Notes: generated by a model not told the origin, from the sequence alone. A stretch of 34,950 nucleotides of DNA from Caldisericaceae bacterium (GCA_036574215.1 JAINCR010000015.1:1-34950), one strand, 5' to 3'. Numbered from the stretch's first letter, positions 23,916 to 32,524 are shown. Numbers and translations are program-made.

Positions 23916-25007
23916 CTATTGCTCAACAACTGTGTAATCCACTGAAATCTCTGTGTATGTATTATGTTTTTCAAAATCTATATGCACTGTAATTGCTTTA
24001 TTATCCAATTTACTCCCGGCATCTATACTTTCTCCTTGATCGTATACCATGGAATAATTTTTGTTAAGTAAATCTAAGTACCACTTCTTAACTTTATCAA
24101 ACGTATCAGGTGCTAAATACACTGCTTTTATTTCAGTTGAATTAGCCCCTGGCATGGTCATTGTCGATTTATTGTATTCAATCATCACAGATTTAGGGTA
24201 TCTTTCAATGGGGTCTTCCCCTGTTGTTAAATCATGGTCTGGTAAACTATGCTTTGTATAAGCAATATGTATCTGTGTATATGGTGTATCACTTGTGGGT
24301 GCACCAACCCATACATCTACTTCATCATCAGCCTTACTAAAATCGATGTCAATGTCACTTGTACTGCTATTCTGAGAATCTATACTCCATCCTTTGGATT
24401 GAAGTGTTCTCTCAAACCAATCGGCTACCTTATCAAATGTATCTTTTGTGCCATAATCTATATCATAGAGAATTGGGAAATCCCCCCGTTTATAATAATT
24501 TAACATCACAGACCCTGGATACCTTTCAATAGGCTCTTCACCACTTGCCGTATCATTTTGAGGAAGAGATGTGCCTCCTGCATCCCCTTGTTGAGAGACT
24601 GTTTCTCCTACAAAATAAACTGTTTTCCCTTTTTGCTCAAATGCCATAACACCTACCAAAGTATTATCCTTTTTAAGCGTAAGTGAAGATATGCTTGTCC
24701 CTTGAACAGTCGAATTGATCTCGTTTTCTACAGTATAGTTAGAGAGTTTAGATTTATACCACTTTACGATTTCATTAGGGGAAACACCACTTACTACATA
24801 AGAGTGGAATTCCGTAAACTGGTTAGAAAATCCCGTTGCTGTTGCCCACATATTAAAATCGCTACTTTCTTGAGAGTTAGGATACACTGGCAAACCGCTT
24901 GACCCACCTGGTAGATTTGGTTTTGAACATCCCACCATTGACACAACCACAATTGCAAAGACTAACAAAATGGCTAATCCCCAAATTTTCGTGTTAACTT
25001 TTTTCAC
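23916..25007 (-). CDS. Lipoprotein with three related domains, unknown function
   Basis: About 363 aa. GTG 25007 is preferred (MKKVNTKIWGLAILL) because GGGGGTGG then sits at a normal ribosome-site distance. GTG 25016 is an alternative adding three residues. A lipobox, MVGC, places the lipidated Cys at 27. The exported part holds three similar modules of about 110 residues: LPVYPNSQES.., GEEPIERYPGSVML.. and GEDPIERYPKSVMI... Modules two and three share DTFDKVADWF/DTFDKVKKWY followed by a beta hairpin. The pattern 'YP.S ... kW(Y/F)...L...W' resembles uncharacterised lipoproteins of thermophiles. The function is unknown. A TATTAT -10 (25028-25033, minus) implies a very short leader. Confidence 0.8.
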   Translation of the reverse strand: MKKVNTKIWGLAILLVFAIVVVSMVGCSKPNLPGGSSGLPVYPNSQESSDFNMWATATGFSNQFTEFHSYVVSGVSPNEIVKWYKSKLSNYTVENEINSTVQGTSISSLTLKKDNTLVGVMAFEQKGKTVYFVGETVSQQGDAGGTSLPQNDTASGEEPIERYPGSVMLNYYKRGDFPILYDIDYGTKDTFDKVADWFERTLQSKGWSIDSQNSSTSDIDIDFSKADDEVDVWVGAPTSDTPYTQIHIAYTKHSLPDHDLTTGEDPIERYPKSVMIEYNKSTMTMPGANSTEIKAVYLAPDTFDKVKKWYLDLLNKNYSMVYDQGESIDAGSKLDNKAITVHIDFEKHNTYTEISVDYTVVEQ

Positions 25008-25139
25008 GGTTTCCACCCCCTTTTTTTATAATAAATTCGTTCTTCTACAAAATTTTATTAACATTTTCGTATTTTGTCAAGCGTATCAACTCAACAAAAA
25101 ATCTTAAGAGAACTAATCTAAGATACATTAAAAAAGAAT

Positions 25140-25168
25140 TTGCAAAAAATAGAAAAATCATTTACAAT
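25140..25168 (+). promoter_or_regulatory. Promoter of the rimP-nusA-infB operon
   Basis: TTGCAA (25140-25145) and TACAAT (25163-25168) are 17 nt apart. The predicted start is near 25174, a few nt before the leader hairpin. Confidence 0.5.
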
Positions 25169-25180
25169 ATGTTAGTTATG

Positions 25181-25210
25181 AAGTGGGTAAGTTTGCCCAC
25201 TTTTTATTTT
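25181..25210 (+). terminator. 5' leader hairpin with U-tract (attenuator-like)
   Basis: AAGTGGG (25181-25187) pairs perfectly with CCCACTT (25196-25202) over an 8-nt loop and is followed by TTTTTATTTT (25201-25210). This has the form of an intrinsic terminator, but it lies between the predicted transcription start and the rimP start at 25226, so it would act as an attenuator. NusA, encoded in the same operon, is the obvious candidate regulator (inference). Confidence 0.6.
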
Positions 25211-25225
25211 AAAAGGTGTTTAAAT

Positions 25226-25681
25226 ATGAAAAACATAGAAGAAATAGTAAAAAGAAGTGCAGAAAAGTTTAACGCAGTAGTCGTTGAACTAAGCATTGAA
25301 AATGGAAAAATTGAAGCAGTTCTCTACAGAAAAGGAAAGGGTTTAACAGTATTAGACCTTGAAGAATTAACATATTTAATTAAACATGATTTGAAAGTAA
25401 TAGGTGAGGATGAAAATTTTGATATCAACCTTTCTACTCCAGGATTAGATAGAGTCCTAAAAGATAGAAAAGAAATTGACATTTTTGAAGGCTGTGAAGT
25501 TAGGTTTTACTATACGGAAGAAAACAAAAAACTGATGAAAGAAGGTATTCTTAGAGGTAGCAATGGAGATTTAGTGTTGTTTGAAGTTGATGGTGAGACG
25601 ATTTCCTTACCAATCTCAAAAATTATAAAAATAGAATTATTTGAAAGAATGTTTGAAAAAAGAAGAGGTGGTAAAAAGTGA
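25226..25681 (+). CDS. rimP: Ribosome maturation factor RimP
   Basis: 151 aa from ATG 25226, preceded by AAAAGGTG. The longer open frame from 25169 would start inside the leader hairpin and is rejected. Motifs are VVVELSIENGKIEAVLYRK, LDLEELTYLIKHDL, and the family-defining NLSTPGLDRVLKDRKE, followed by the C-terminal SH3-like barrel (LRGSNGDLVLFEVDGE). It assists 30S subunit maturation. Its stop overlaps the nusA GTG start (GTGA). Confidence 0.92.
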   Translation: MKNIEEIVKRSAEKFNAVVVELSIENGKIEAVLYRKGKGLTVLDLEELTYLIKHDLKVIGEDENFDINLSTPGLDRVLKDRKEIDIFEGCEVRFYYTEENKKLMKEGILRGSNGDLVLFEVDGETISLPISKIIKIELFERMFEKRRGGKK

Positions 25682-26736
25682 TAGATATAGAAACTTTAAG
25701 AAATATAGAAAAAGAAGAAGGAATCCCCAAAGAAAAAATCATAGAAATTATCATTAATTCAATGAAAGAAGCTTACAAAAAACAGTTTGGGGAAGAAAAT
25801 GCTGTTGTGAAAATTAACCTCGCAAAGGGTGAAATAAAACTATATGCTGAAAAAATCGTTGTAGAACGTGTAATAAACCCTGTTCTTGAAATTTCATTAA
25901 AAGAAGCAAGTAAATTTGAAACTGAGGCAAAATTAGGCGATAAAATCCTTATTGAGATACCTTTAAAATCTCTCAATTCTTCTGCTATAATGGCTGCTCG
26001 CCAAGTATTCATGCAAGGAGTTGCCGAAAAAAGAAAAGAACACCTTGCAGCGATCTTCTCAGAAAAACTTGGACAGATAGTAAAAGGAAGAGTTGCACGT
26101 TTTAAAGGCAAAGGTAGTATTGGCATAAGCCTCGATGTTGGCACCCAAACAATAGAAGGCACTTTACCTTTTGAAGAGCAAATTCCAAACGAAAGGCTTT
26201 TAAAAGGAAAAGAATACGAATTCTACGTTAAAGAAGTGAAATTGGGCGAACGCAATCCAGTTATTATACTTTCTCGGACAGACCCCAACTTTCTTGGAAA
26301 ATTGTTTGAAAGAGAGATCCCCGAAATTGCACAAAAAATAATTGAAATTAAAGGCATAGTAAGATCTCCTGGTGAAAGGGCAAAAGTTATAGTGCTAAGT
26401 AAAGACCTACATGTTGACCCAGTTGGAGCGTGTATAGGCCCAAAAGGTGTGAGAATAAACAGTATCTCAAAAGTTGTTAATTACGAAAAAATTGATATTA
26501 TCCGCTACAACCCAAACGCCGAAATTCTAATTGCAAATGCCCTAAGCCCAGCAGAAGTTAAAAAGGTTGAGATTATTCCAAATACCAAAGAGGCAAACGT
26601 ATATGTCGATAAGAAGGAAGCACCAGTAGCCATGGGTAAGGAGGGTATAAATGTATCTCTTGCATCATCACTTACAGGATACAATATACACCTCATAGAA
26701 GTAGAAGAAGGTGAGAATAATGAAGAAAGAAAATAA
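25678..26736 (+). CDS. nusA: Transcription termination/antitermination factor NusA
   Basis: 352 aa with a GTG start overlapping rimP by 4 nt. Domains are an RNA-polymerase-binding N-terminus (1-120), S1 (about 130-200, around GQIVKGRVARFKGKGSIG), KH1 with GACIGPKGVRI at 250-260, and KH2 with APVAMGKEGINVSLAS near 315-330. The C-terminal acidic repeats of proteobacterial NusA are absent, as in most other bacteria. It modulates pausing, termination and antitermination. The 3' end overlaps infB by 17 nt. The ylxR and L7Ae-like genes often found between nusA and infB in Firmicutes are missing. Confidence 0.95.
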   Translation: MIDIETLRNIEKEEGIPKEKIIEIIINSMKEAYKKQFGEENAVVKINLAKGEIKLYAEKIVVERVINPVLEISLKEASKFETEAKLGDKILIEIPLKSLNSSAIMAARQVFMQGVAEKRKEHLAAIFSEKLGQIVKGRVARFKGKGSIGISLDVGTQTIEGTLPFEEQIPNERLLKGKEYEFYVKEVKLGERNPVIILSRTDPNFLGKLFEREIPEIAQKIIEIKGIVRSPGERAKVIVLSKDLHVDPVGACIGPKGVRINSISKVVNYEKIDIIRYNPNAEILIANALSPAEVKKVEIIPNTKEANVYVDKKEAPVAMGKEGINVSLASSLTGYNIHLIEVEEGENNEERK

Positions 26737-28624
26737 GCAAGGAAAAAGAGTATACGAATTGGCGAAAACTTTGGGATTAAAATCACAAGATTTGATTGCC
26801 ATAATGGAGGAGCTTGGGATATCTGTAAAAAGCACTCTCTCAACGGTAGATAACGAAACATACAAACTCGTTTCTGATTACATAGATGAACTTAAATCAA
26901 AAGCAAAAGAAAAAAAAGAAGAGTTAGAAAGTATTCCACATAACATCACATTAGAAGAATTTGGAAAGCACTATGGAATACCGGCAGAAGAGATAAGAGA
27001 AAAGATAATGAAATTTGGTTTGCCGTATAAACCAGATTATAAGTATAGAAGAGAAGAAGTTCACTATCTAGCGCACGAACTTGGTTTAAAAGTTCCTCAT
27101 TTCATAGATGAAGACTTTAAAAAGAAACTTGTTAAAAGACCACCAGTTGTAACAGTGATGGGGCATGTAGACCATGGAAAAACAACTCTTCTTGACACAA
27201 TAAGAAAAACAAACATAGCAGCAAAAGAAAAAGGACAAATAACTCAGGCAATAGGAGCTTCAACCGTTAAGATTGGCGATAATGAGATTATTTTTATTGA
27301 TACACCCGGGCACGAAGCTTTTACGGAGATGAGGCTTAGAGGATCGCTAGTAACAGATATAGTCATTCTCGTTGTTGCAGCCGATGAGGGAGTAAAAGAG
27401 CAAACAATAGAATCTTTAAACCATGCAAAAGCAGCAAAAGTCCCGATCATTGTTGCAATAAATAAAATAGACAAGCCTGGCGCTGATCCAGAAATGGTTA
27501 AACATCAATTAGCCGATAGAGGTTTATTACCCGAAGAGTGGGGAGGACAAACTGTTTACGTCCAAGTTTCTGCAAAAACAGGAAAAGGTATAAACGACCT
27601 TCTTGAAATAATTAAATTACAGGCAGAACTCCTTGATCTTAAAACAATTGTTGAAACTGTTGCATCTGGAACAGTCATTGAATCAAGAATCGATAAAAAC
27701 GTTGGTCCCCTTGCAACAGTAATAGTCCAAACTGGAGTTTTAAAAGTTGGGACATACTTAAGAGCAGGTAATACCGTTGGTAAAATTAGGTTCTTAAGAA
27801 ACACATTAGGAAAAAATATCAATCTTGCTCAATCAGTAAGTGCAGTTGAAATTGCAGGACTTGAAAACGTTCCCGAGGCTGGTGAAATTTTCTTTGAGTT
27901 AACAAGTTCAGAAGAAGCAAAATTAGAAAAAGAAAAAATCGAAGAAGAGAAGAAAAAAGCACGTGAACAAGGTAGAACACCAAAGACTCTTGAAGAATTA
28001 CTTAAAGAAATGGAAGAGATGGAAGAGAAAAAACTGTTTATCATCCTTAAAGCAGACACACAAGGTTCACTTGAAGCAGTAAAAAGAGCAATAAGTGAAA
28101 TTAAATCTGATATTCCAATAGAAATTGTCCACGAAGGAATTGGTGGTATTCTTAAAAGTGATGTATTACTTGCTTCAGCTTCAAAAGGCTTTATTCTTGG
28201 TTTTAACGTCCGACCAGTGCAGGAAGCGATCAATGAAGCAAAGTCAAGAGGTATTGAAATCCGCACTTACGATATCATCTTTGAACTTACCGATGAAATT
28301 GAAAAATTACTAAAAGGTATAAAACCAAAAGAAACTAAAGAAGTAGTAATTGGAAGAGTGGTTGTAAAACAAACATTTAAAGTGCCTAATGTAGGGACTG
28401 TTGCAGGGTGTCTTGTTACCGATGGTAAAGTTTTAAGAGGTTCGAAGGTAAAAATCATAAGGAATAATACTGTAATATACACAACTGAGGTCTCTTCTCT
28501 AAAAAGGTTTAAAGAAGATGTAAGAGAAGTTGTCAAAGGATACGAATGCGGTATTGGGCTTAAAAACTTTAACGATATTAAAGTTGGCGACGAATTTGAA
28601 GTGGTAGAAACACAGGAAGCATAA
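26720..28624 (+). CDS. infB: Translation initiation factor IF-2
   Basis: 634 aa from ATG 26720 with AAGGTG at 26708-26713. GTG 26711 is a possible earlier start. Two small N-terminal IF2 modules (VYELAKTLGLKSQDLI and TLEEFGKHYGIPAEEI) are present without a long linker, which explains the short length. G domain: G1 GHVDHGKT 148-155, G2 GQITQAIGAS, G3 DTPGH 194-198, G4 NKID 248-251, G5 SAK 284-286. Domain II and the C-terminal fMet-tRNA-binding beta barrels follow, ending with IKVGDEFEVVE. It recruits initiator tRNA to the 30S subunit. rsmI starts 7 nt after the stop. Confidence 0.96.
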   Translation: MKKENKQGKRVYELAKTLGLKSQDLIAIMEELGISVKSTLSTVDNETYKLVSDYIDELKSKAKEKKEELESIPHNITLEEFGKHYGIPAEEIREKIMKFGLPYKPDYKYRREEVHYLAHELGLKVPHFIDEDFKKKLVKRPPVVTVMGHVDHGKTTLLDTIRKTNIAAKEKGQITQAIGASTVKIGDNEIIFIDTPGHEAFTEMRLRGSLVTDIVILVVAADEGVKEQTIESLNHAKAAKVPIIVAINKIDKPGADPEMVKHQLADRGLLPEEWGGQTVYVQVSAKTGKGINDLLEIIKLQAELLDLKTIVETVASGTVIESRIDKNVGPLATVIVQTGVLKVGTYLRAGNTVGKIRFLRNTLGKNINLAQSVSAVEIAGLENVPEAGEIFFELTSSEEAKLEKEKIEEEKKKAREQGRTPKTLEELLKEMEEMEEKKLFIILKADTQGSLEAVKRAISEIKSDIPIEIVHEGIGGILKSDVLLASASKGFILGFNVRPVQEAINEAKSRGIEIRTYDIIFELTDEIEKLLKGIKPKETKEVVIGRVVVKQTFKVPNVGTVAGCLVTDGKVLRGSKVKIIRNNTVIYTTEVSSLKRFKEDVREVVKGYECGIGLKNFNDIKVGDEFEVVETQEA

Positions 28625-28631
28625 AGTTTAA

Positions 28632-29297
28632 ATGCCTTTGTATATTTGTCCAACTCCAATAGGAAATTTAAAAGATGTTACTCTACGAACTTTGGAAGTT
28701 TTAAAAAATGTTGATTATATACTTGCTGAGGATACACGTATAACCAAAAAATTGCTAAATCATTATTCTATTAACACTCCATTAAAGAGTTTTCATTCTT
28801 ATTCTAATGAATCAGTTGTTAAAAAAATAATTGTAAACCTAAAGGAAGGAAAATCAATAGCTCTTGTTTCAGATGCAGGCACTCCCTGTGTTTCTGATCC
28901 TGGTTATGTGCTTGTAAAAGCATGCATCGATAACAACATTCCTTACGAAGTTCTCCCCGGAGCAAATGCAATTCTTCCTGCTTTAATTCTTTCGGGATTT
29001 CCTCCTGATAGATTTTTATTCTACGGGTTTTTGAAGAGAAGTGAAAGCAAGATCAGACAAACCTTTGAAAGCATAAAAACCTTTGATTTTCCGGTGATCT
29101 TTTTTGAATCCCCATACAGACTCATAAAAGTGTTGAATATTCTTAAAGAAGTCCTACCTGAGCGACAGATTGCCGTTGTAAGAGAAATCTCAAAGATTCA
29201 TGAAAGCGTTGTAAGAGGAGAAGTTTCATTCGTTTTAGAATACTTTAAAGAAAATCCCCCAAAAGGAGAAATTGTATTGGTTATTAACGGGAAATAG
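28632..29297 (+). CDS. rsmI: 16S rRNA (cytidine(1402)-2'-O)-methyltransferase RsmI
   Basis: 221 aa of the tetrapyrrole-methylase fold. Signatures are PTPIGNL (7-13), LAEDTRITKKLL, LVSDAGTPCVSDPG (78-91), LPGANAILPALILSGFP and FFESPYRLIKVL. It is shorter than E. coli RsmI (286 aa) because the C-terminal extension is missing, as in many small-genome bacteria. It methylates the 2'-O of C1402 in the 16S decoding centre. It is placed as the last gene of the translation/transcription-factor operon by a 7-nt gap. No strong ribosome site is visible, suggesting translational coupling to infB. Confidence 0.93.
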   Translation: MPLYICPTPIGNLKDVTLRTLEVLKNVDYILAEDTRITKKLLNHYSINTPLKSFHSYSNESVVKKIIVNLKEGKSIALVSDAGTPCVSDPGYVLVKACIDNNIPYEVLPGANAILPALILSGFPPDRFLFYGFLKRSESKIRQTFESIKTFDFPVIFFESPYRLIKVLNILKEVLPERQIAVVREISKIHESVVRGEVSFVLEYFKENPPKGEIVLVINGK

Positions 29298-29560
29298 GCT
29301 CCTTCGTCACTATAAGTATAACCCCACAATGCTATTCCCAGCATTAGCCCATTTGATTATTCCAAGAAAAAGCCCCCGCATTCATTGTATGATAACTCAG
29401 TCATTCTGAGGCAAAATCCCGCAGGGGAATTCTGAAGCTCCCCCTCTTGGTCATTCTGACGAGTGCACGTAGTGAACGAGGAAGAATCTTGTCTTTTATT
29501 CGAGGGGGTGGAAAGTCCCCCCTCGACACTCCCCCAAAAAGAATGAGATCCTTCGTTTCA

Positions 29561-29709
29561 CTCAGGATGACCGAGTGCGCCGTCATTCTGACAAGGCATT
29601 TTTTGCCGAGGAAGAATCTCGTCCTTTATTCGAGGGGTGGAAAGTCCCCCTCAACTTCAAGATCCTTCGCAAAATTTACACTGAGCGAAGCAAATGTGCT
29701 CAGGATGAC
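29561..29709 (-). repeat. 150-bp direct repeat, copy A
   Basis: Runs from CTCAGGATGACCGAGTGCGC through GTCATTCTGACAAGGC, a GAGGGG..CCCCTC hairpin and CTTCAAGATCCTTCGC to GTGCTCAGGATGAC. Its right half (from about 29657) is the reverse complement of the long unit seen at 7011-7065. Confidence 0.85.
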
Positions 29710-29862
29710 ACGGGGAGCGTGGGAGTCTTGAAGGGTGTTCCTATTGGTGTCATTCCGAGCGAAAGCGAGGAATCTCCTCTTTTTAAAGTCAAGATCCTTC
29801 GTCGCTATCGCTCCACTTGACTTCGTCAAGGAAAAGAGTGCAGGATGACAAGTAAAAAGAAA

Positions 29863-30012
29863 CTCAGGATGACCGAGTGCGCCGTCATTCTGACAAGGCA
29901 TTTTTTGCCGAGGAAGAATTTCATCCTTTATTCGAGGGGGTGTAATAATCCCCCTCAACTTCAAGATTCTTCGCAAAATTTACACTGAGCGAAGCAAATG
30001 TGCTCAGGATGA
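29863..30012 (-). repeat. 150-bp direct repeat, copy B
   Basis: Same order as copy A, 302 nt downstream, with only scattered differences (for example GAATTTCATCC for GAATCTCGTCC, and TGTAATAATC in the hairpin loop). It ends 14 nt before the livF stop, so on the minus strand its hairpins could act as the liv operon terminator. Confidence 0.85.
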
Positions 30013-30025
30013 AACAACGCTACAA

Positions 30026-30730
30026 CTAAGCACCAAGGTAAGCTGCCTTAACTTTTGGGTCTTCTTTCACATCCTTTGCAGGACCTTCAAAGACAACATT
30101 ACCAACTTCAAGTACATACGCATAGTGAGCAATTTCAAGCGCCATCTCTGCGTTCTGTTCAACAAGAAGCACAGTTTTACCTTCTTTATTGATTTTTACG
30201 ATTGTTTTAAAAATCTCCTCAACAAGTACAGGAGCAAGTCCCATTGAAGGCTCATCCATCATAACAAGGTCGGTATCAATCATCAATGCTCTTCCAAAGG
30301 CTAACATCTGTTGCTCTCCACCGGAGAGAGTGCCTGCAAGTTGTTTTTCACGTTCTTTTAAACGTGGAAACAATTCAAAAACGTCTTCAAGTTTTTCTTC
30401 AAATCGTTTTTTATCTTTAAGCGTCCAGGCTGCAAGTTCAAGGTTTTCTCTAACCGTTAAATCAGGGAACACTCTTCTTCCTTCGGGAACATGGGCAACA
30501 CCAAGTCCAACAATTAAATGGGGTTCCATCTTTGTAATATCAATATCTTTGAAAAATATAGAACCTGCTCTTGGTTTAACAAGTCCAGAGATGGTCCTGA
30601 GAGTTGTTGTTTTACCTGCTCCATTTGCTCCAATAAGAGTAACTATTGTTCCAGCTTTCACTTCAAAACTAATGCCTTTCAAAGCCTTAATTGCTCCATA
30701 GTAAACTTCAAGATTGCTAACCTTTAACAT
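30026..30730 (-). CDS. livF: Branched-chain amino acid ABC transporter ATPase LivF
   Basis: 234 aa from ATG 30730, preceded by GGGGAGGAAAGC. The open frame to 30814 lies within livG and is not used. ABC motifs: Walker A GANGAGKT (36-43), the Q-loop region replaced by the LivF-type HVPEGRRVFPDLTV, signature LSGGEQQ, Walker B VMMDEPSMGLAP and switch His region LLVEQNAEMAL, all typical of LivF. It couples ATP hydrolysis to transport with LivG. It overlaps livG by 14 nt and ends the operon next to repeat cluster 2. Confidence 0.95.
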   Translation of the reverse strand: MLKVSNLEVYYGAIKALKGISFEVKAGTIVTLIGANGAGKTTTLRTISGLVKPRAGSIFFKDIDITKMEPHLIVGLGVAHVPEGRRVFPDLTVRENLELAAWTLKDKKRFEEKLEDVFELFPRLKEREKQLAGTLSGGEQQMLAFGRALMIDTDLVMMDEPSMGLAPVLVEEIFKTIVKINKEGKTVLLVEQNAEMALEIAHYAYVLEVGNVVFEGPAKDVKEDPKVKAAYLGA

Positions 30731-31499
30731 TTGCTTTCCTCCCCAAATATGCCTCAATAACACGAGGATTATTCTGAATCTCGTTAGGAGTTCCTTCTGC
30801 AATTGTTTCACCAAAGTCCATTACTTTTATTCTCTCACAGATACCCATAACAACTTGCATGTGGTGTTCTATAAGGTAAATGGTAATCTTGAAGTAGTCT
30901 CTTATCCACAGGATTAAATCCATAAGTTCAGATACCTCTTTAGGGTTCATTCCTGCTGCAGGCTCATCAAGAAGTAAAAGTTTTGGATGTGTAGCAAGGG
31001 CTCTTGCAATTTCAAGTCTTCTCAACTCTCCATAGGGGAGTGCCTTAGCAAGTAAGTAAGCTTTGTCTTTCAGGTTGAATTTCTCAAGTAGATGAAGACT
31101 CTCTTCAGTTATAGATTCTTCACCATTGTAATACTTTGGATTTCTTAAAACAGAATCAAAAAGACCATAATTAAGCCTATAATGGCCTGCAATTCTTACA
31201 TTATCAAGCACTGTAAGGTTACCAAAAATTCTCAAATTTTGAAAAGTTCTTGCAATTCCAACTGATACAACTTCATGCGGTTTAAACTTGGTAATATTTT
31301 TATCATAAAAGTAAATATTTCCCTCGGTTGGTATGTAGACCCCTGTAATTAAGTTAAAAATTGTTGTCTTACCAGCACCATTTGGCCCAATAAGACCCCA
31401 CAAAGCTCCCTCAGGCAAATCAAGGTGAAAATTAGAGACCGCTCTTAATCCACCAAAATAGTGTGTTACAGAGTCGAGTTTAAGAACCACCTGCTGCAT
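30717..31499 (-). CDS. livG: Branched-chain amino acid ABC transporter ATPase LivG
   Basis: 260 aa. Walker A is GPNGAGKT (38-45), and VGIARTFQNLRIFGNLTV carries the Q-loop Gln in a LivG-specific context. The signature is PYGELRRLEIARAL (the usual LSGGQ appears as LPYGE, close to the LivG LSYGQ variant). Walker B is LLLLDEPAAGMNP, followed by switch IEHH and the C-terminal HAAS-like VIEAYLG. ATG 31499 follows AAGAGGAGG. It overlaps livM by 20 nt and livF by 14 nt. Confidence 0.94.
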   Translation of the reverse strand: MQQVVLKLDSVTHYFGGLRAVSNFHLDLPEGALWGLIGPNGAGKTTIFNLITGVYIPTEGNIYFYDKNITKFKPHEVVSVGIARTFQNLRIFGNLTVLDNVRIAGHYRLNYGLFDSVLRNPKYYNGEESITEESLHLLEKFNLKDKAYLLAKALPYGELRRLEIARALATHPKLLLLDEPAAGMNPKEVSELMDLILWIRDYFKITIYLIEHHMQVVMGICERIKVMDFGETIAEGTPNEIQNNPRVIEAYLGRKANVKG

Positions 31500-32523
31500 T
31501 TTTTTCCTCCTCTTCAGGCACCAACATTTTAAATTCTCTCTGTCCCATGATACCTTCCGTTCTATACAACATTACAACAACGAGAAGGACAGCATAAACA
31601 ACCATTCTCCATTCAGGGCCTACTGTAAACGGTAAGATGTGCATAGCATTTACGGAGTCTATACCAAGTCGTAAGAGTTCAGAAAGCACAGTCAAGAACA
31701 CGGCAGCAATTATAGAACCACTCAAAGAGCCTGCGCCACCTATATAAACCATCGTAAGAAGACTTAAAGGCCCCGCTATACTTGGGCTTGTGAAGGAAAA
31801 CATCGTAGGATGGGCAAGTTGTAAAAGATGGACAAGAAGAGCCCCTGCAATACCTGCAAAGAAAGCGCCAACAGAAAACGCCATTACCTTATATTTTGTT
31901 GTATTCACACCTACAAGTTCAGAAGCAACTTCATCCTCTCTTATAGACTTCATTGCTCTACCAATTGTAGAATAGATAATATTTTTCATAATAAAGATTG
32001 AAACTAAAGTAAACAAAAATATCAACGTAAAAGTTGAAAGTCTTGGTATGCCTAAAAGCCCCCTTGGGCCACCTACTGCATCAATTGCGTTAATTGCAAC
32101 TTTTACAATCTCTTGAAAGGCAAGTGTAACAATTGCAAGATAATCGCCCCTTAATCTCAAGGTTGGTATCCCAAGTAAAACACCAACAATTGCTGCAAGC
32201 ACTCCACCTAAAATTACAGCCAATATAAAAAGTGTAAATTTAGGTAGAGCTTGCATCTGCGGAACCTTCCAAACAAGAGTAGTTAGAACTCCTGCAGTGT
32301 ATGCTCCAATTGCCATAAAACCGCCATGGCCCAAAGAAAATTGCCCAGTAAAACCGTTAATAATATTTAAACTTGTTGCAAGAATAATGTTTATGAGAGC
32401 AATTTCAATGATTTGCATATGGTAATTATTCAACGCAGAAAAACTATAGAGCAGTTGTATTAAACCATAGATTAACAAACTATAAATCAAAAAAAGCCTA
32501 TTTTTCGTAAGAATCTTTTTCAT
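31480..32523 (-). CDS. livM: Branched-chain amino acid ABC transporter permease LivM
   Basis: 347 aa from ATG 32523, 1 nt after the livH stop, preceded by AAAAGG. A TTG at 32553 would overlap livH by 29 nt and is less likely. About nine or ten transmembrane helices are present with the LivM signature NIINGFTGQFSLGHGGFMAIGAY and the cytoplasmic coupling loop MKSIREDEVASELVGVNTTKYK. The C-terminal tail is short and acidic (PEEEEKN). Confidence 0.93.
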   Translation of the reverse strand: MKKILTKNRLFLIYSLLIYGLIQLLYSFSALNNYHMQIIEIALINIILATSLNIINGFTGQFSLGHGGFMAIGAYTAGVLTTLVWKVPQMQALPKFTLFILAVILGGVLAAIVGVLLGIPTLRLRGDYLAIVTLAFQEIVKVAINAIDAVGGPRGLLGIPRLSTFTLIFLFTLVSIFIMKNIIYSTIGRAMKSIREDEVASELVGVNTTKYKVMAFSVGAFFAGIAGALLVHLLQLAHPTMFSFTSPSIAGPLSLLTMVYIGGAGSLSGSIIAAVFLTVLSELLRLGIDSVNAMHILPFTVGPEWRMVVYAVLLVVVMLYRTEGIMGQREFKMLVPEEEEKNAAGGS

Positions 32524-32524
32524 C

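Larger units (their letters stand above)
29298..30025. repeat. Noncoding repeat cluster 2 (same dispersed family, duplicated unit)
   Basis: This 728-bp G+C-rich interval between rsmI and livF has no credible gene. From 29400 it is filled with GTCATTCTGA / AGGATGAC and GAAGAATCT elements in both orientations, interspersed with GAGGGGG..CCCCCTC hairpins at 29501-29525, 29631-29652 and 29933-29957. A 150-bp segment is present twice (see separate entries). The first 100 bp (29298-29399) hold only a weak AATGC/GCATT hairpin and nothing recognisable. Confidence 0.85.

Noticed and set aside
25169-25225. Longer start of rimP at ATG 25169
   Set aside because: It would begin at about the predicted transcription start and translate through the leader hairpin. 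ATG 25226 has AAAAGGTG and matches the family start.
29401-29976. Short open frames of 61-116 codons on both strands in repeat cluster 2
   Set aside because: Products are translations of the GTCATTCTGA repeats and hairpins; several overlap on opposite strands and none has a start context.
30731-30814. Longer N-terminus of LivF
   Set aside because: It lies in livG, and ATG 30730 has a GGGGAGG ribosome site and gives the standard LivF start.
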